DNA of 64,000 nt from Promerops cafer. Its lineage: Eukaryota > Chordata > Aves > Passeriformes > Nectariniidae. The translations under genes were made by a program, and so were the position numbers. Each line of letters begins with the position of its first letter. Position 1 is the first letter of the stretch. Shown one piece after another: positions 20,700-32,549 of this stretch. Under the pieces are notes generated by a model. That model was not told the origin of the DNA. It saw only the letters and a program-made list of their open reading frames with translations, and did not search any database. The stretch covers positions 438,663 to 502,662 of the forward strand of contig VZSE01015288.1 of NCBI GenBank assembly GCA_013398275.1. The letters run 5' to 3'.

Positions 20700-23560
20700 G
20701 CCATGGGGAAGAAAGTCATTACTAATCCCTACCATATAGCGGCTCCGCCTGCCCGGCAGGATCAATGGCGCCATCTCAGCCCTATTATGTTGACTCTGAA
20801 TCAGCAAGGAACGCCTAGGAGCCGGGAGGAGAGGGCTCCTCCCTGTGTGGGGTACTGCTGCCTGCCTGTGGGACAGTCAGGGCCTCCTTTCCTCCCCCGA
20901 TTTTGGACGAGGCGCTGAAGTGCTCAGTGGTTGCTTGTGGCCACAGGCTAGCCCAGACCCTAGAGCAGGACGGGCAGGCCAGAGACCCTGCCAGGATGTG
21001 TGCCAGGCTCACCAGCCCCAGGAGCATGGGGCGAGCACGGGAGCTGCGCACCCTCCCGGCTGAGGCCAACCAGTTCTTCTGGCAGCTAGAGGCAGGGGTG
21101 GGTCCTGGAGCCATTTCCGGGGAGCAGCCTGGCGCTGGGAAGAGCAGGGAGCAGCTGCCTCTTTGCCCCCACATTCACACAAGGCTGGGAATCCAGGATT
21201 TAGGAAAGGGTCACCCATCTCTCCCTGGGCTGCTTGCGAAAACAAAGGGCGACGGCTTTTCAGACTATACCATTTAAGGAGTTCCCCAGCTTGGTGAACC
21301 TCGGCTGACCTCAGGCTATACCGAGTTTCCAGCTCAGCAGAGCAGCGTTTCAGTCGAAAGCACGCAGCCCAAAACTTCCCTCCTTGCATCTGAGGAAGGG
21401 GGGGGCTGCTGGAGCATGGGCAGCTAATGACAGCACACAGAAAAAAAGGTGATGCCGGTTACTGACTCTCGGATGTAGCCAGATCCCTTCCTAGGAAGGA
21501 TGTTGCAGTCCGACACGATCAGCTTGAATGCGAAGCAGCGTCAGCAGCTTTTGGCAGGCCCTGGGTCAAAGGAGGATGGGAGTGTGCCAGGCCCACAGCG
21601 CCACTGGGTGCTGCATGTTGGGGCGCAGGAGCAGCGCCCCAGCTATGCAATGTTTACAAAGGTGAAAAACATTAATAACATGCAATATGCTCCTCCTGTT
21701 GTTTCAATAAGATCAAGGTATGTACAGGAGAGCAAATGTGTGTACATGCATGCGCACACACACGCACTCGCTGCGGCTGGTGCGGGATATCGCTCGGCGC
21801 AGGATTATTCCAGCCGGGCTGCAGTCAATACTGACAAATACAGTATACGTCCCATCTTGCCCACAGCAGTGAGGGAGCTGCGGCAGGCTCAGTGCTTTCC
21901 TCCCTCTTGTGAAAGACCTGGGGTGTTTTCAGCAGTGTGGAGAGCTCGGGTCCCGATCGCCTCGGGTCCCAACAGTGCATGGTCTTGCTGCTGCACCAAG
22001 AGAATTGGAGAGGAGCGACTCCCAGCCCGGCGCCTTCCTCACCGCCAATTCACCCCTCCGTGCTCTGCCCTCTGAGCGTGCTGCAGGAGACAGGGGTTCA
22101 GGGTAAGAAGAAGTAAAAAAAAAAGAAGAAGAAGAAGAAAAAAAGTAGCATGTGAGATCATATAATTAAAGATGGTATCAGAATGTCTAATTAGGATGAC
22201 TGAGAGAACTTGGCTGGGAGACGCAGCCAAGAGCTGAGTTAGTGTGTTTGCCAGTCCAAAGCTCCTTAACAGTAATTAATCCTTAAATGTCCAATTGTTC
22301 AGAGTTCAAGGAAACACCTCCTACTACTGTACTTTGTGTTCCTGTTAAGCAAGGAGACACAGCAGGGCGTGTGCCCTTATTCTGTAAGAGCGACACGCCT
22401 AGGGGTGTTGTTAGGAACTAGACCGAAGGTTGAGTATAATTATTAACTACCTAAGAGTTCCCAGCATTGCACAATTACCCAAGCCGCCTTGCAGCTGTGC
22501 ACTCGCCCTGTTTGGGTTTTTCTTTTTTTTTTTTCCTTTCTTTTTAAAATAGAAATGCTGAGCTTTAGCGGTGATATGTTCAAATCCCACTGAAGTGTCA
22601 TCTGCTCCCCTTCCAGTGTCCACTGTGCCACTGAGTTGGGACGCGGTAGCAGAGGGGAATGAGGGCAGCATATATACTTGTATACATACTGTATTGCAGT
22701 CTGTGCCCCTGACTGAAACTCAATAGGCTTATATTTGACCCAGAGATTTTCCCTTTGTTTTGATGCTGTCAATGACTCTTGCATTAACATAAAAGCCTTG
22801 GCTATTTACTCTGGGGGGTTTTCATTCTGTTTGCATTTTTGAGGTGAGTTGTGTTGGGTTTTTTCTCTTTGCTAATATTAAGCGAGTGGAAAACCTGGAG
22901 GAAAGAAATGTAGGTTTGACACGGTAGGTGAACTGATCTGTTTGTCCTGCTACAGGGCTTCTGCCGTTGTCGGACCCTGACTGAGGCGGTCACTGGGATG
23001 GTTGAGAGAGGGTGCTGCGGTGTGGGCAGCTGGTTGTGGCCGCGGCAGGCAGGCGGCTTTGAGGAGCAGAGGCACCGCACTTTGGTGCCTTCAGGAGAGC
23101 CCAACTCAGCAGCGGCATCACAGCTCGCTGGCAGACAGGAGGGGAGATGTGTCATTTCCTCAGGTGCATCATCATCTTTTAAGTCGTGTTTCTGTGTTTT
23201 TATCCTCTCCCATCTTTTTTTAATTGACCCTTTCTGGTGGGCGTGGTGAGGGCTCAGCTGCGAGCCGGCCGGCCAAAGTCGCTTCTGGAGGGGATCATTA
23301 ACTCGGGCGTCAGCCAAGGCCGTTTAGTGTTTATAAAACGCGGACAATTAAACACAGTCGCAGCCCTGCAATGCTATAATTGGAAAGCAGACTGGGACGA
23401 TGTCCACCGAGAGGGACCGGCTCCCCGGCACCGAGGAGGGATGGGCGGGCAGGGCTGTGCTGTCCTGCCAGCCCAGCCAGACTCGGACAGGGCCGCTCCG
23501 TGCAAACGCCCAGCCGGGAGGGTCCCGGCCCTGCCGAGCCTACATGCTAGGGATGTGAAA
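20700..23560. promoter_or_regulatory. CpG-richer domain with conserved-looking noncoding patches
   Basis: Compared with its surroundings this 2.9 kb is visibly richer in CpG, for example around 20,740-20,780, 21,500-21,640, 21,780-21,800, 21,940-22,080 and 23,260-23,540. It also holds AT-rich, homeodomain-site-like patches such as GTCTAATTAGGATGACTG at about 22,184 and TTTATAAAACGCGGACAATT at about 23,330. An ATGGCGCCAT palindrome (YY1-like) lies at about 20,765. This mix fits a distal enhancer cluster or an unannotated noncoding promoter serving FOSL2 or PLB1. The function is inference; only base composition and motifs are seen. Confidence 0.4.
22105..22146 (+). repeat. GAA-rich polypurine tract
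   Basis: About 40 bases of A and G only apart from a single T, containing (GAA)n and an A-run. It is low-complexity sequence within the CpG-richer domain. Confidence 0.85.
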
Positions 23561-24087
23561 CAAAGGCTTGGGAGGGAAACAGAGGAAAAAAGAAGGGACT
23601 TGCCCGAGGCCAGCTGACAGCCAGGAGCTGGCTGGGTGCCTGCCTGGCTCCCTGGGTGCAGACTGCACTGTGTCCCTGTGGGTCCGTGGTAAGGATAATA
23701 GCATTGCTTCTACAGGCATATGTCAGGGCATGAAGGCCCTTCCCCTGCCAGGCCACCATATGGAGAGGGTGAAGGGACTGGTGGTTGCCCCCTTGGGATT
23801 TGGAAATAGCCATTAACTGAGCCCTGGGCTCCAGGCTGGCTTCAGGGTCACAGTCAGTGGGGAGTGGGGTGGTTGGGGCTGTTCCCAGATAATACAGTAC
23901 TCCCACAACCTAGCCTCCACCCTTAGCCAGTTTGGTGCCGCAGCACCAAATGCCATTGATGGTTGTTCCCCACCAGTGGCTGAATGGCCACTGGGAGCTG
24001 CATCAGACAGCTGTTGAACTCACTCTCCAAGTCTTCCCTGAAGTCTGGCAAGTGAGGAAGATGCTGACTACTGGATTGGGATCGCCA

Positions 24088-24275
24088 TAGTCCTGCTCCA
24101 AGCTCTGCAACTGACTCACTGTTTCACCATGAGCACATCACTTCACCTTTTTGTGACTCAGAATTTTCATCTATCAATTAGGGATTTATGAGGTTTAATT
24201 AAGGTCTGTGAAGCCCTTTGAGATCCTCACTTGAAAGATGCTGTGCAGGCATAAAGTGCTGTACGCAATGAAGAA
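24088..24275 (+). mobile_element. MIR-like (CORE-SINE) relic
   Basis: The series CTCTGCAACTGACTCACTG, a decayed 'TCACTTCACCTTTTTGTG', CTCAGAATTTTCATCTATC, TTAATTAAGG and CTTTGAGATCCTCACTTGA with AAAGATGCTG follows the MIR/MIR3 consensus from its core through its 3' part. This includes the 'CTTTGAGATCCT ... GAAAGGTGCT' tail shared by CORE-SINEs. It is old and strongly diverged. Recognition is from memory of the family, so the exact subfamily is not assigned. Confidence 0.65.
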
Positions 24276-27200
24276 AACGAGAAATTAAAAGCTCCAGACG
24301 AGAGAGAAGAGAGGGCAGGTTTCCCACTGCTTGGTCTCCCAATTACATGCTCCTTGTTAGGATGGCAACCTCACTTTAACCTGTGGACAAACGAACTTGT
24401 TCACCCCTTCTTGCAGCAGACAGGCGATGACGTGCAGCAGTGTCTTACTCACTGGTTAGCCTTCAGTCATCTTTCCAGAAGTAGGAGCAAACAGGGAAGG
24501 GGGAAGGGAGCAAGGGCGGGTGAGGACTATGAATTCCAGAGAAAAGGGAAGTATCAGAAAGCAAGCTAGGATGTGCAAGGGCCTTTATCACTGCTGTTGA
24601 GATCTAGCTTTGCACAGTAACAAACAGGAACAGATTTCATCTGTCCCTAGAGGTACGTGCCCTGGAGCAGGGAAGAGCTGATGAATTACAGCAGAGGAAG
24701 CAAGGGAGTCTTCTTATGCAAGGCATCTCTTTCAGTGTCAGAGAGGAGGTAGATTCAAGGAGTTTGAGGGAAGCGTTTGAGCTTAGCTAAATGAAAAGTT
24801 ATTTTATCCATGTTTTTTAAGGTAAAGGCCTTGTTTGCAGAAGCCGTGGAACACACACTCTGAAGCTTGTGCTTAAATGTAGGTGTAAGCTTAAGGCCTT
24901 TGCTGAATGAGGACATGCCCAAATTTATTTAGGTGTTTGGTGGAAACCAGGTCTAGGGGCTGGGAATCTTACAGCAGTGATATTAGCAGGACGTCGAAGG
25001 TCCCCAGGAGCCACAGAAACCAGTAATATCTGAACAGCCTTGCTATACTATTCATAGGGACAGGTTGACCTGGGGGAGGAATGGGCAAAAAGCAAGCTCC
25101 GTCTCCAATCTTTATTTTCTCCTTTGCTTGCAGTACAAACAGCCCTGTGGAAGCAGGCTCCAGTAGGTGTGGTCTGTGTATGCACTCGTGGGTGTGCCGC
25201 TTTGTTGTGTTAAAAGGACCATTCCTCACCTGAAAGCAAGTTTCCAGGTTGTCACTGACAGTCACATCAAAACTCGTGACCCCTCCCATCCCCCACCTGC
25301 ATACCTTCCCTCTTATGTAAGAAAAACAGAGATGCCTGTTGAGATGAAACCCAAACTAGTCCCAGGTTTGGTGTTTGCCTTTGTTCCACACTGATCTGGG
25401 ACCCCTGTGCCTATCTTTTATCTGAGCTGCCAGGGAAAACAGATGCATGGTAATTGCTGCTGGCTAGAACAGCCCCCTGCAGTCAGAGCAGCCATCCTCA
25501 CTCTTCTCTTTCTCTCCCAAGAAAACCTCCCAGTCTATCCAGCTTTCCTTAAGGTTTCTTAAGCTTTCTGTTGGGCTGGCTGGTCTGCTCTAACTCCATC
25601 TTTCTGAAACTGGTAGTGCTCCAAATTTGGCACAAAGCTTAGCATTAGTGAGCACTGTTTTGGAGTAAAACAGAATAATGACTTTCTGTGGCATACTTAT
25701 GACACTCCATTAATATATCCCAAAAGAAATGGTTTTGTTGCAACTGCAGTATACTGTTGACTCATTATATGATCCACTCTAATTCCTCCAGATCCTTTTG
25801 TGTAGTACTGCTGCTTAACCAATTTTTCCAAGTCATCCATTTGTGCACTTAATTTCTTCTTTCCAATCTCATAGTACTTTGCTGTGTTTTTATTGAATTT
25901 TATCCAGTTGATTCTGAGCAGCTTTTGCAATTTATTGAGATCACTTGAAATAATAACATGCACATTAATTGTTCAGAAAATCCTATGGACAGGCCCATGC
26001 CTGCACCCATAGCTGGTTCCAGAGCCCAGCCTTTCCATCTTAAATACAAAGGCCTCTAGCACTTGATGGCATTCTTGCAATATTCCGCCGAAACGTCAGG
26101 ATGAAGCCTGGCAGAGCTGTGAATTTTGGAAGGCTCTTTCAATGGAAATATGGGATAAGAGCATCTGTTCAGCTGGCAGTGGCTTTTGGTCTCCGATCAT
26201 CTAGCGTTTGAATCACTGTTATTTTCTGTATTATTTCTGGTCTTCAAAGCATGCAGTCACTGAAAATATGCAAGCTTGGAATTGGCTTCTGACTGTGAGG
26301 GAGGATGTGATGGTATACCTGGACAAACGCATCATTAATCCCCTGGCCTGGACTTCTGATCCTAAGGACTGGAGGTACAGCTCCAGGGCCATGACATTTT
26401 CCCCCCACTCCCAGCCGAAGGGTCAGGACACTCGTTGTGTTCAGGAGTGAAAATACAGGAATTTGGTGTCCTCTGGTGGCAACTGCGAGAGTTACAGCTG
26501 GCTACAGCAGGCGTGACCGTCCACACGCAGTTTGTCCCTCAGGCAGACTGGCCGTGTGCTCCAGCCAGAGCACTGATACTTCTTTCTGCCCTGCACTGCA
26601 AATAGTTCTAGTCCAGTCTGGCTTCCGTAGTTTCTGTATGCTCACCCCTCCTATTTATTTTATGCCCATTTACTTGCTTCCCTTTCTGGAGTGCTGAGCT
26701 CTGTGTGACTTTGGGCTTAAGACTGACTTGATGGTGTTTGCTTGCTGTTCTCCTGTGATTTCTTTGCCTCACAAAAGGAAATGTAGTTTCTGTAAGCACC
26801 TCTCCACAGTTACAGAAGGCTTCAGCTGCTTACCCTTGCACAGTCCCTGAGTAAAATAGGTGTGACTGTGTCCAAAGGCCTTTCAGCCCAGTTCTCTAGA
26901 CACCAAATCTGTTATCCACACGCTTGCCTCAATGCAGTTCCACTCATTAGATGAAAGAAAGACACGAGCACCTGGACAGCCCATGTTTGGCTCTTTAGCC
27001 ACAAAACAGGTGAGAGCAGATCAGAGCATTGCATAGATGGTGAACACTACGATGGGAGGACGTGTTTGCCACAATTTCTGTTGTGTGAAGTTTGTGAAGG
27101 GACCACACCAAGCCATATGCTCCTGCCTCCAGGAGCTTCTGCTGCTAATGGACAAAAACTGAGCAACCCTGAGGGCTGTGGAGTGTAAAAGTCTCTTAGA

Positions 27201-30200
27201 GTTTGGTGCAAATGCAGCCAGAAAAGTCAAACAGTCGCATCCCATATGAGGAAAAGCAGCCTTACCTCCTCTCCCTGTCTCAATCGCTATGCTACTGCTT
27301 GACAGTCTTCTCTTTTTCAAGAGCAGCACAAGTATTAATGATGCAAAAGGAATATAGCACATCTGGGGTGGGCTCACTGAGGTCAGAGGAATATGTTTTT
27401 TGATGCAGAAAGACAGGCTGAGAAATGAACTTCTGCAGGGGAGTCAGGCAAACAGAGGATTTTAGGATGTGCATAGATGGACTAGCAAGTCTGAGACACC
27501 GTGGCACCTAGACAGGCTGACCCCACAGAGTCTATGTGTTGCACCCTGGTTGTCCCACCAGTCTGTATGTGAGAAGAGCTTCAGAGAGCACAGGAGAATC
27601 AGGAGCTTCCCACACTGGCTGCTGCAATTACAGCTCTGGCTGAAAACAGAGCCCCTTTGAGGCACGAATAAAAACAGGCAAAAGCTGGCACTGCTTTAGG
27701 AATTTTATAGCTTAATGGGAAAGAATAGGAGAAAGGGAGTACTCATATTTTCATTTTACAGAGAACCACAGTGCTTTGAGACTTCTTCAATTCACAGTGG
27801 TGTTTATTGAGGGTGCCTGATTTCCATGCAAATCTTTGAGAATAGGTACTTTGCAAGTGAGCATTAACGAACTCACCCAGAGACATGGGAAGGGAGCACA
27901 TATTTTCTGGTGCCTGCCATCGATTGCCATCACTGTCTATCAGAGACAAGCAGACTGCTTCCCTTTTCTATCTGCCTTCCTGCCAGCATTGCTTTCTCAA
28001 GGCTGTGGTAGCGCTGGTGAACACTTTCAAGTCTGTGGCTGTAAACAGGGCTCCCTAGAAATTAGCTTTATCTCCTGATTTGATAACCAAGGGGCCAACT
28101 GAGGAGGCCACAGGAAGTATCTGATCCCCAGCTTCTTGCTGCTTACAGACTCCAACGAATTTCTGTACTCCAACAGTACAGAAAAGTTAGTAAAAAGAGT
28201 CTTTAGCAGACGATCTCTAAATCTTGGCTTCTGCTCTTTTCTGGCTGTTCAGAGTCCTCAGCAGCCTTGCAGCTATCATCAGGCTTCAGGGGCTCCTGCC
28301 CCAAGGAGCTGGGAGGATTTCAGCCTATGGCATGACCTGCAGCTTGCCTGTATCAAAAGCCCAGAAGCTGCTATAGTAGCCAGTGAGGAGCAGTTCCAGC
28401 TTTTGCTGCAAAGGGCACACTGTGTTTTTGTGACAGATGATGGGGATTGAGGGACCTGTGGCAGATACACAAGCTGCAAAGGCAGGCTGGACACCACCAG
28501 CCTCTCAGCAGCACCAAGCAGCTGTAGAGATGGACTTTAGGCTGTACACAGATGAGTGGCTAAAGGGCTTGTGCCCTCAGCAAGCAATCAAACAATCTGT
28601 GTGGGAGGTTGTGCCCTACTTAAGGCACAAGGAAGACATTTCAAGTTTCATTCAATTATTAACATTGGATTGGAGTTTTTGTTATGTTGCTGCCTAAAGC
28701 TGCTGGTAGGTGCTTGCAGGAGAGCACGGCTTCATAGCCCATCCGAAACATGGGTATAATTGTGGTGGTGACCTTGGTTATTTATGTACTTACTGCCACA
28801 GCTTAGGTCTCTATAGCAGCTATGCAGATCCTAACTATAAAAGTCAAGAGTCCAACCATGCGCTGAGCTTAGAAAAATTTAGGGAAGTGTATTTGAGGCC
28901 TTGTGTTTCCATTTTTTTTTAAACAAGATTTTTTTTTTTAAAGCTGTTTTAGAAATAATTTACATCCTCCTCGCTTGCAACTCCAAAAGCTTGAGTTTTT
29001 TAAAGGAGTGCGCTAAGCACTACAAGGCCTTTTGCCCGCTCAGTAATCTGACCACACGCAGATCGGTGCTTCCCAGTTCCGCATTAACGTTTGTGTTCTT
29101 CTCTCCTTGCAGGATTTGCACTCCCTCCAGCAGGTGGTAGCAGCCTCCTTTGAGCTGCGCGGCTCTCCTGCCTGCTGCCGCAGAACTGCTGCCCGATGAT
29201 TCATGTCCCTGGCTGCCCCTGGCCTCACTTGATCTCTTCACCCTCTACTGCATGTCTGAACTCCCCTGTGGAGGAAGATCTTCTGTTTAGGTCCAGAGTA
29301 TGCACTAAATTTACCAGCAGTGTGAATCACAGCAAGAGGAGCCAACGGCACAACATCACAAGGACACATGACATGTCTTGCTGTCGTATATGATTTATTC
29401 CTGACGTTTTTGTAGCACTGTCATGTTCTACCCATCACAGATGGGTGCCTCATAGATGGAATAATTCAGGGATATGCTTCCTAAATACAAAATTCAAGAT
29501 CTAATGCCTTGTCAAGGCAGTAGATTAGCTGAAGCAGTGACAGGTCGCAGACAGGCTCTATCTTCAAATGAAGTGGAAACTCTGTCTTCTTTATATTTCC
29601 ACAAGAAGTCCTCTGCTATGCCAGTGTAATGTGATAGTTTTGTGCATGCAATTATCCACTGATATCCACGGATATATGGCCTCTGCTTATTAGCAGTTGA
29701 GTAAGCTACCTCCCTAACTTACTCAGTACAAGTACAAACATCATGGGTTTAATTATGAGTGGTTGAGTGCTATGGAGTTTTTCGTCTGTTTTTATTGTTG
29801 GGGTTTTTCCTCTTTTAATATGCAGCCATACCTTCATTATTTGTATTTTAAAACAGTGGTCTTATAGGCGAGGACTTAGGTTGAAAGAGTTTTTGGGTTT
29901 TGGTATTCTGTATGAATAAAAGAAATGCCCGGAAAAGCTCTGTTTAATAGAGGAGGTAAGGAAAAGCTTAAAGATAAGCTAAAAAAAAATCCCATGGCTT
30001 TCCCAGCTATGGCTCCCATACCTGGTATGAAAGGTGAAGCTTTAGGTATAAGCCACCTAAAAATGTAGCAATGAACCAAAGAGTTTGGCTAATATGCTTT
30101 AGCACCTGTGTTTGAGTATCTGTTTGGGTGTTGCTGGCTTTAAAACTGTAACTGGGACTTGACTGTTTTTTTTTGTGGTGTTTTGCACTGTTGGGTGTAG

Positions 30201-32406
30201 ACCTGTGAAACAGGTCCTTTGCTCGAGAACATGCCAAGGCAAAAAACTTCTGCTTTTCACCACCAAATCTCACACAAAGCTCTTCTGTGCCAGTTGTGTT
30301 ATGAGCCCTTTCCATCCAGGACAAGTGACAAGAAGACTCACATGATTCAGGCAGGGTTAACTACCAGGCCTAGCTAGCTCCTTGTCCCACGAGCAGCAGC
30401 AGGCACTTTAGTGAAGTCACAAGGTGTTCTGTGTTGATCATTAGATGATCAGCTACATGGGTGCAGTTCCCTAGGGTATTCCTAAATACCATCAGCTGAC
30501 AGTTGTTTTGTGGTCTGGAACTCTCCTTGCCTTCTGTAGCTGCATCTGGCTTTGCCCCTGCAGTAATGTAAAAGCTTTTATTTGTCTCTGACACCTTCTA
30601 TATCTAATAGAAAATTCTCTCTTCTCCCTTTTGCAAACTTTTGATCTTTGCTGCCACTTGTTATTTTCTATTCAGTCTGGGAGCTATTTTGATGCTTTGG
30701 TGGTGGGAAGGAGTGTTTACAAGAGATTTAAAAGCCTTGAAGTTAATGCTGTTTTGCTTCTGGAGCATGCCACAGCATTTAAAGGCTAAACATACTCTTG
30801 GATCTGTGATTTATGGCAAATGAATGAATTAATGCTACCTTCCTTTACATGTTTTGCTTGGTGTACAATGAGGAAGAGGCTTTCTGGGGTTTTAAACACT
30901 TCCAGGTCTTCAAGAAGTCTGTTTCTCATACTTTTGATAGTGAGAGCTTTCCCTTGAGGAGTGAAGCAGCCACAAACCCTTGTATGTGATGACAAAACCC
31001 AGCAAAGGTAGCTCCCATCCATGCCGAGACTGTGCAGTGCCACCTTGACTGAGAGGTGATAATGGTCCTGACCAGCCTCACCTGAACCTCCCTCCTTGTG
31101 ACCAGGTGCTTGGGAGTTCCACTGCAGCTCAGCCCAGGCAGGGCTTGCTGGTGTGGTGCTGCACCCTGAGGGTGAGTAAGACTTTCACTTTTCATCTTAT
31201 TGGTTAAAGGAGTTTGGGTGTCAAACTGTTTCAGGTCTGAGACTGCCAAGCAGAATGAGCTCATCTCTCTCAGACTGGAGCATGCAGCTGTGTCTGAGGT
31301 TAGAAGCCCCTTGTGCTGGTATTTTTTTGCTGAGTGGAGGGTGGAGGTTCAGGGGTGGAGGCATGCTTTCCCCTGTCTATGTACATTCCTCCTTGCATAT
31401 TGCTCTGAACAATTGCTGTTCACATTCATAATTAATATAGCATTCCTGGTTTCTGAAAAGAAATGAGCGCAAGGTCTACCTCCAACGTGTTCCTTCAAAG
31501 AATGTCAGATTTTTGTCATGAAACAACAGAAAGCCAAAATAAACAAAAACCCCTTTGAAGGGTGGGTTAGGACTGCCTGAGTTGGGTGTGTTAGTGGCTT
31601 ATTTAAGCATTTAAAGCTCTTTACTTAAGCAGGGTTCCATTATTCATGTAGGAGCTCTCTGGGGGTGTCCGTGGGCTCGGAAGAGGCCAAAGGTTGCTCT
31701 GCTGTTTTGTGTGAGGACAGCAGGCTGCTCTTCAGAGGCTTGACCCTGACTCTGTAATTGAGGCATAGTGGTAGTCTCACTTGTATCACAGTCTGGCTGG
31801 CATTTCTGCACACTCTTTGACTGTGCTGCTGTAATGGTGTCACAGCAAGGGGTTTGGAGACCTGTGCGGCGTGAGGGCAGAGTTACTGATCCACTTGTCT
31901 GGCACTGCTCTGTCTTGGCAAATACTGGTGAGGCACAACCCAGTGAAGGAAAATCTGCCAGAAGAGGAACTAGTGGAAGAGAAACAAGCACAGTGTGAGT
32001 CTGGTTGAAGGCAAGAAAGGAGCACAGGTAGGGAAGGAGACAAAAGGAAGAGCACAACCTGCCTCTTTGGGTGGGTGTGGGCGGCTACATAGAGTTCAGT
32101 TGTCCTTGTTGCCTCAGGAGCAGAGAGGCTTCTTCCCTGCCTGGCAGAAGCAGGCTAATGCCAAACTAATGTGTTATGTATTGCCTGAAAGAGCCTTGAC
32201 CCTGCTGGAAGCTGACTCATGTGATCTTGGTCCTTAGATTTGCTGAGAATTCACCTGAAAATGGCCAGCTCTGTCTGAACAAGTGAGAGAAGCTGTGCCC
32301 TTCTTTGACCCTTGGATGGGCAATGAAATGAGATATCGTCGTCACTTTGCTTTCCAAAGGTAGATGCTAGTAAGTTTTATGGCTGCTGAGTTATCAACCT
32401 TTAAGG
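24276..32406. other. Intergenic, upstream of PLB1
   Basis: Eight kilobases without a recognisable gene. An old interspersed repeat lies at about 25,690-25,960. A consensus AP-1 site TGACTCA lies at 32,213-32,219, just upstream of the PLB1 promoter. Otherwise I see ordinary, unstructured sequence with only short chance frames. Confidence 0.6.
25690..25960 (-). repeat. Old amniote interspersed repeat (CR1-like, antisense)
   Basis: Phrases such as ATGATCCACTCTAATTCC, CAGATCCTTTTGTGTAGTAC, TAGTACTTTGCTGTG and TTATTGAATTTTATCCAG follow a widely dispersed old repeat found in turtles, birds and mammals that I associate with CR1/X-LINE families. The open frame on the reverse strand is a by-product. 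Family name and orientation are from memory and uncertain. Confidence 0.5.
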
Positions 32407-32412
32407 TATAAA
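32407..32412 (+). promoter_or_regulatory. PLB1: TATA box of PLB1 (predicted)
   Basis: TATAAA is preceded by GG and followed by GGAGAAAA, 88 bases upstream of the ATG. A start site about 30 bases downstream (about 32,437-32,442) would give a 5' UTR of about 60 bases. A GATA-type TTATCA lies 11 bases upstream of the box. A single TATA box with no CpG island suits a tissue-restricted gene such as this intestinal and epidermal lipase. It is a prediction from position and motif. Confidence 0.6.
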
Positions 32413-32500
32413 GGAGAAAAAGGAAGAGAATTTCTTGTTTTTCAGCCTTAACATCTAACACACAGCACTCCAGGATTATCAGTTCATAGAGGTGGTTACC

Positions 32501-32549
32501 ATGAAGCTGTTGTTAGGTGTGCTGTTCCTTTGGTTGCTCTCCTCAGAAG
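32501..32549 (+). CDS. PLB1: PLB1 coding exon 1: start codon and signal peptide
   Basis: This exon encodes MKLLLGVLFLWLLSSE plus the first base of a Gly codon (phase 1 donor, GAAG|GTAAGT). One basic residue followed by a leucine-rich core of about 12 residues makes a typical secretion signal, with cleavage likely after the Ser-Ser-Glu-Gly region. The ATG at 32,501 is chosen because it opens the hydrophobic core and lies 88 bases from the TATA box. Its context (TTACC ATG A) has a C at -3 and is not a strong Kozak match. Confidence 0.85.

Larger units (their letters stand above)
18799..24087. other. Intergenic, including CpG-richer domain
   Basis: No gene is recognised. The first 1.9 kb is ordinary sequence. 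From about 20.7 kb GC and CpG content rise, described as a separate entry. The longest open frames here (for example + strand 21,500-22,075 and - strand 22,802-23,317) show no family similarity and have compositions expected by chance in GC-rich DNA. Confidence 0.6.

Noticed and set aside
21500..22075. A 191-codon open frame on the + strand, the longest in the window, starting with ATG.
   Set aside because: No known domain or signature; high Arg/Cys/Ala/Pro content as expected from CpG-rich DNA read in a chance frame. No codon-level sign of selection can be judged from one sequence.
22802..23317. A 171-codon open frame on the - strand.
   Set aside because: No family resemblance, low-complexity Lys/Ser/Thr content, and it lies in the same GC-rich domain where stops are rare by chance.
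27746..27800. A phrase TTTTCATTTTACAGAGAACC reminiscent of antisense MIR.
   Set aside because: Only one short phrase fits and the flanks do not continue the consensus; probably chance.
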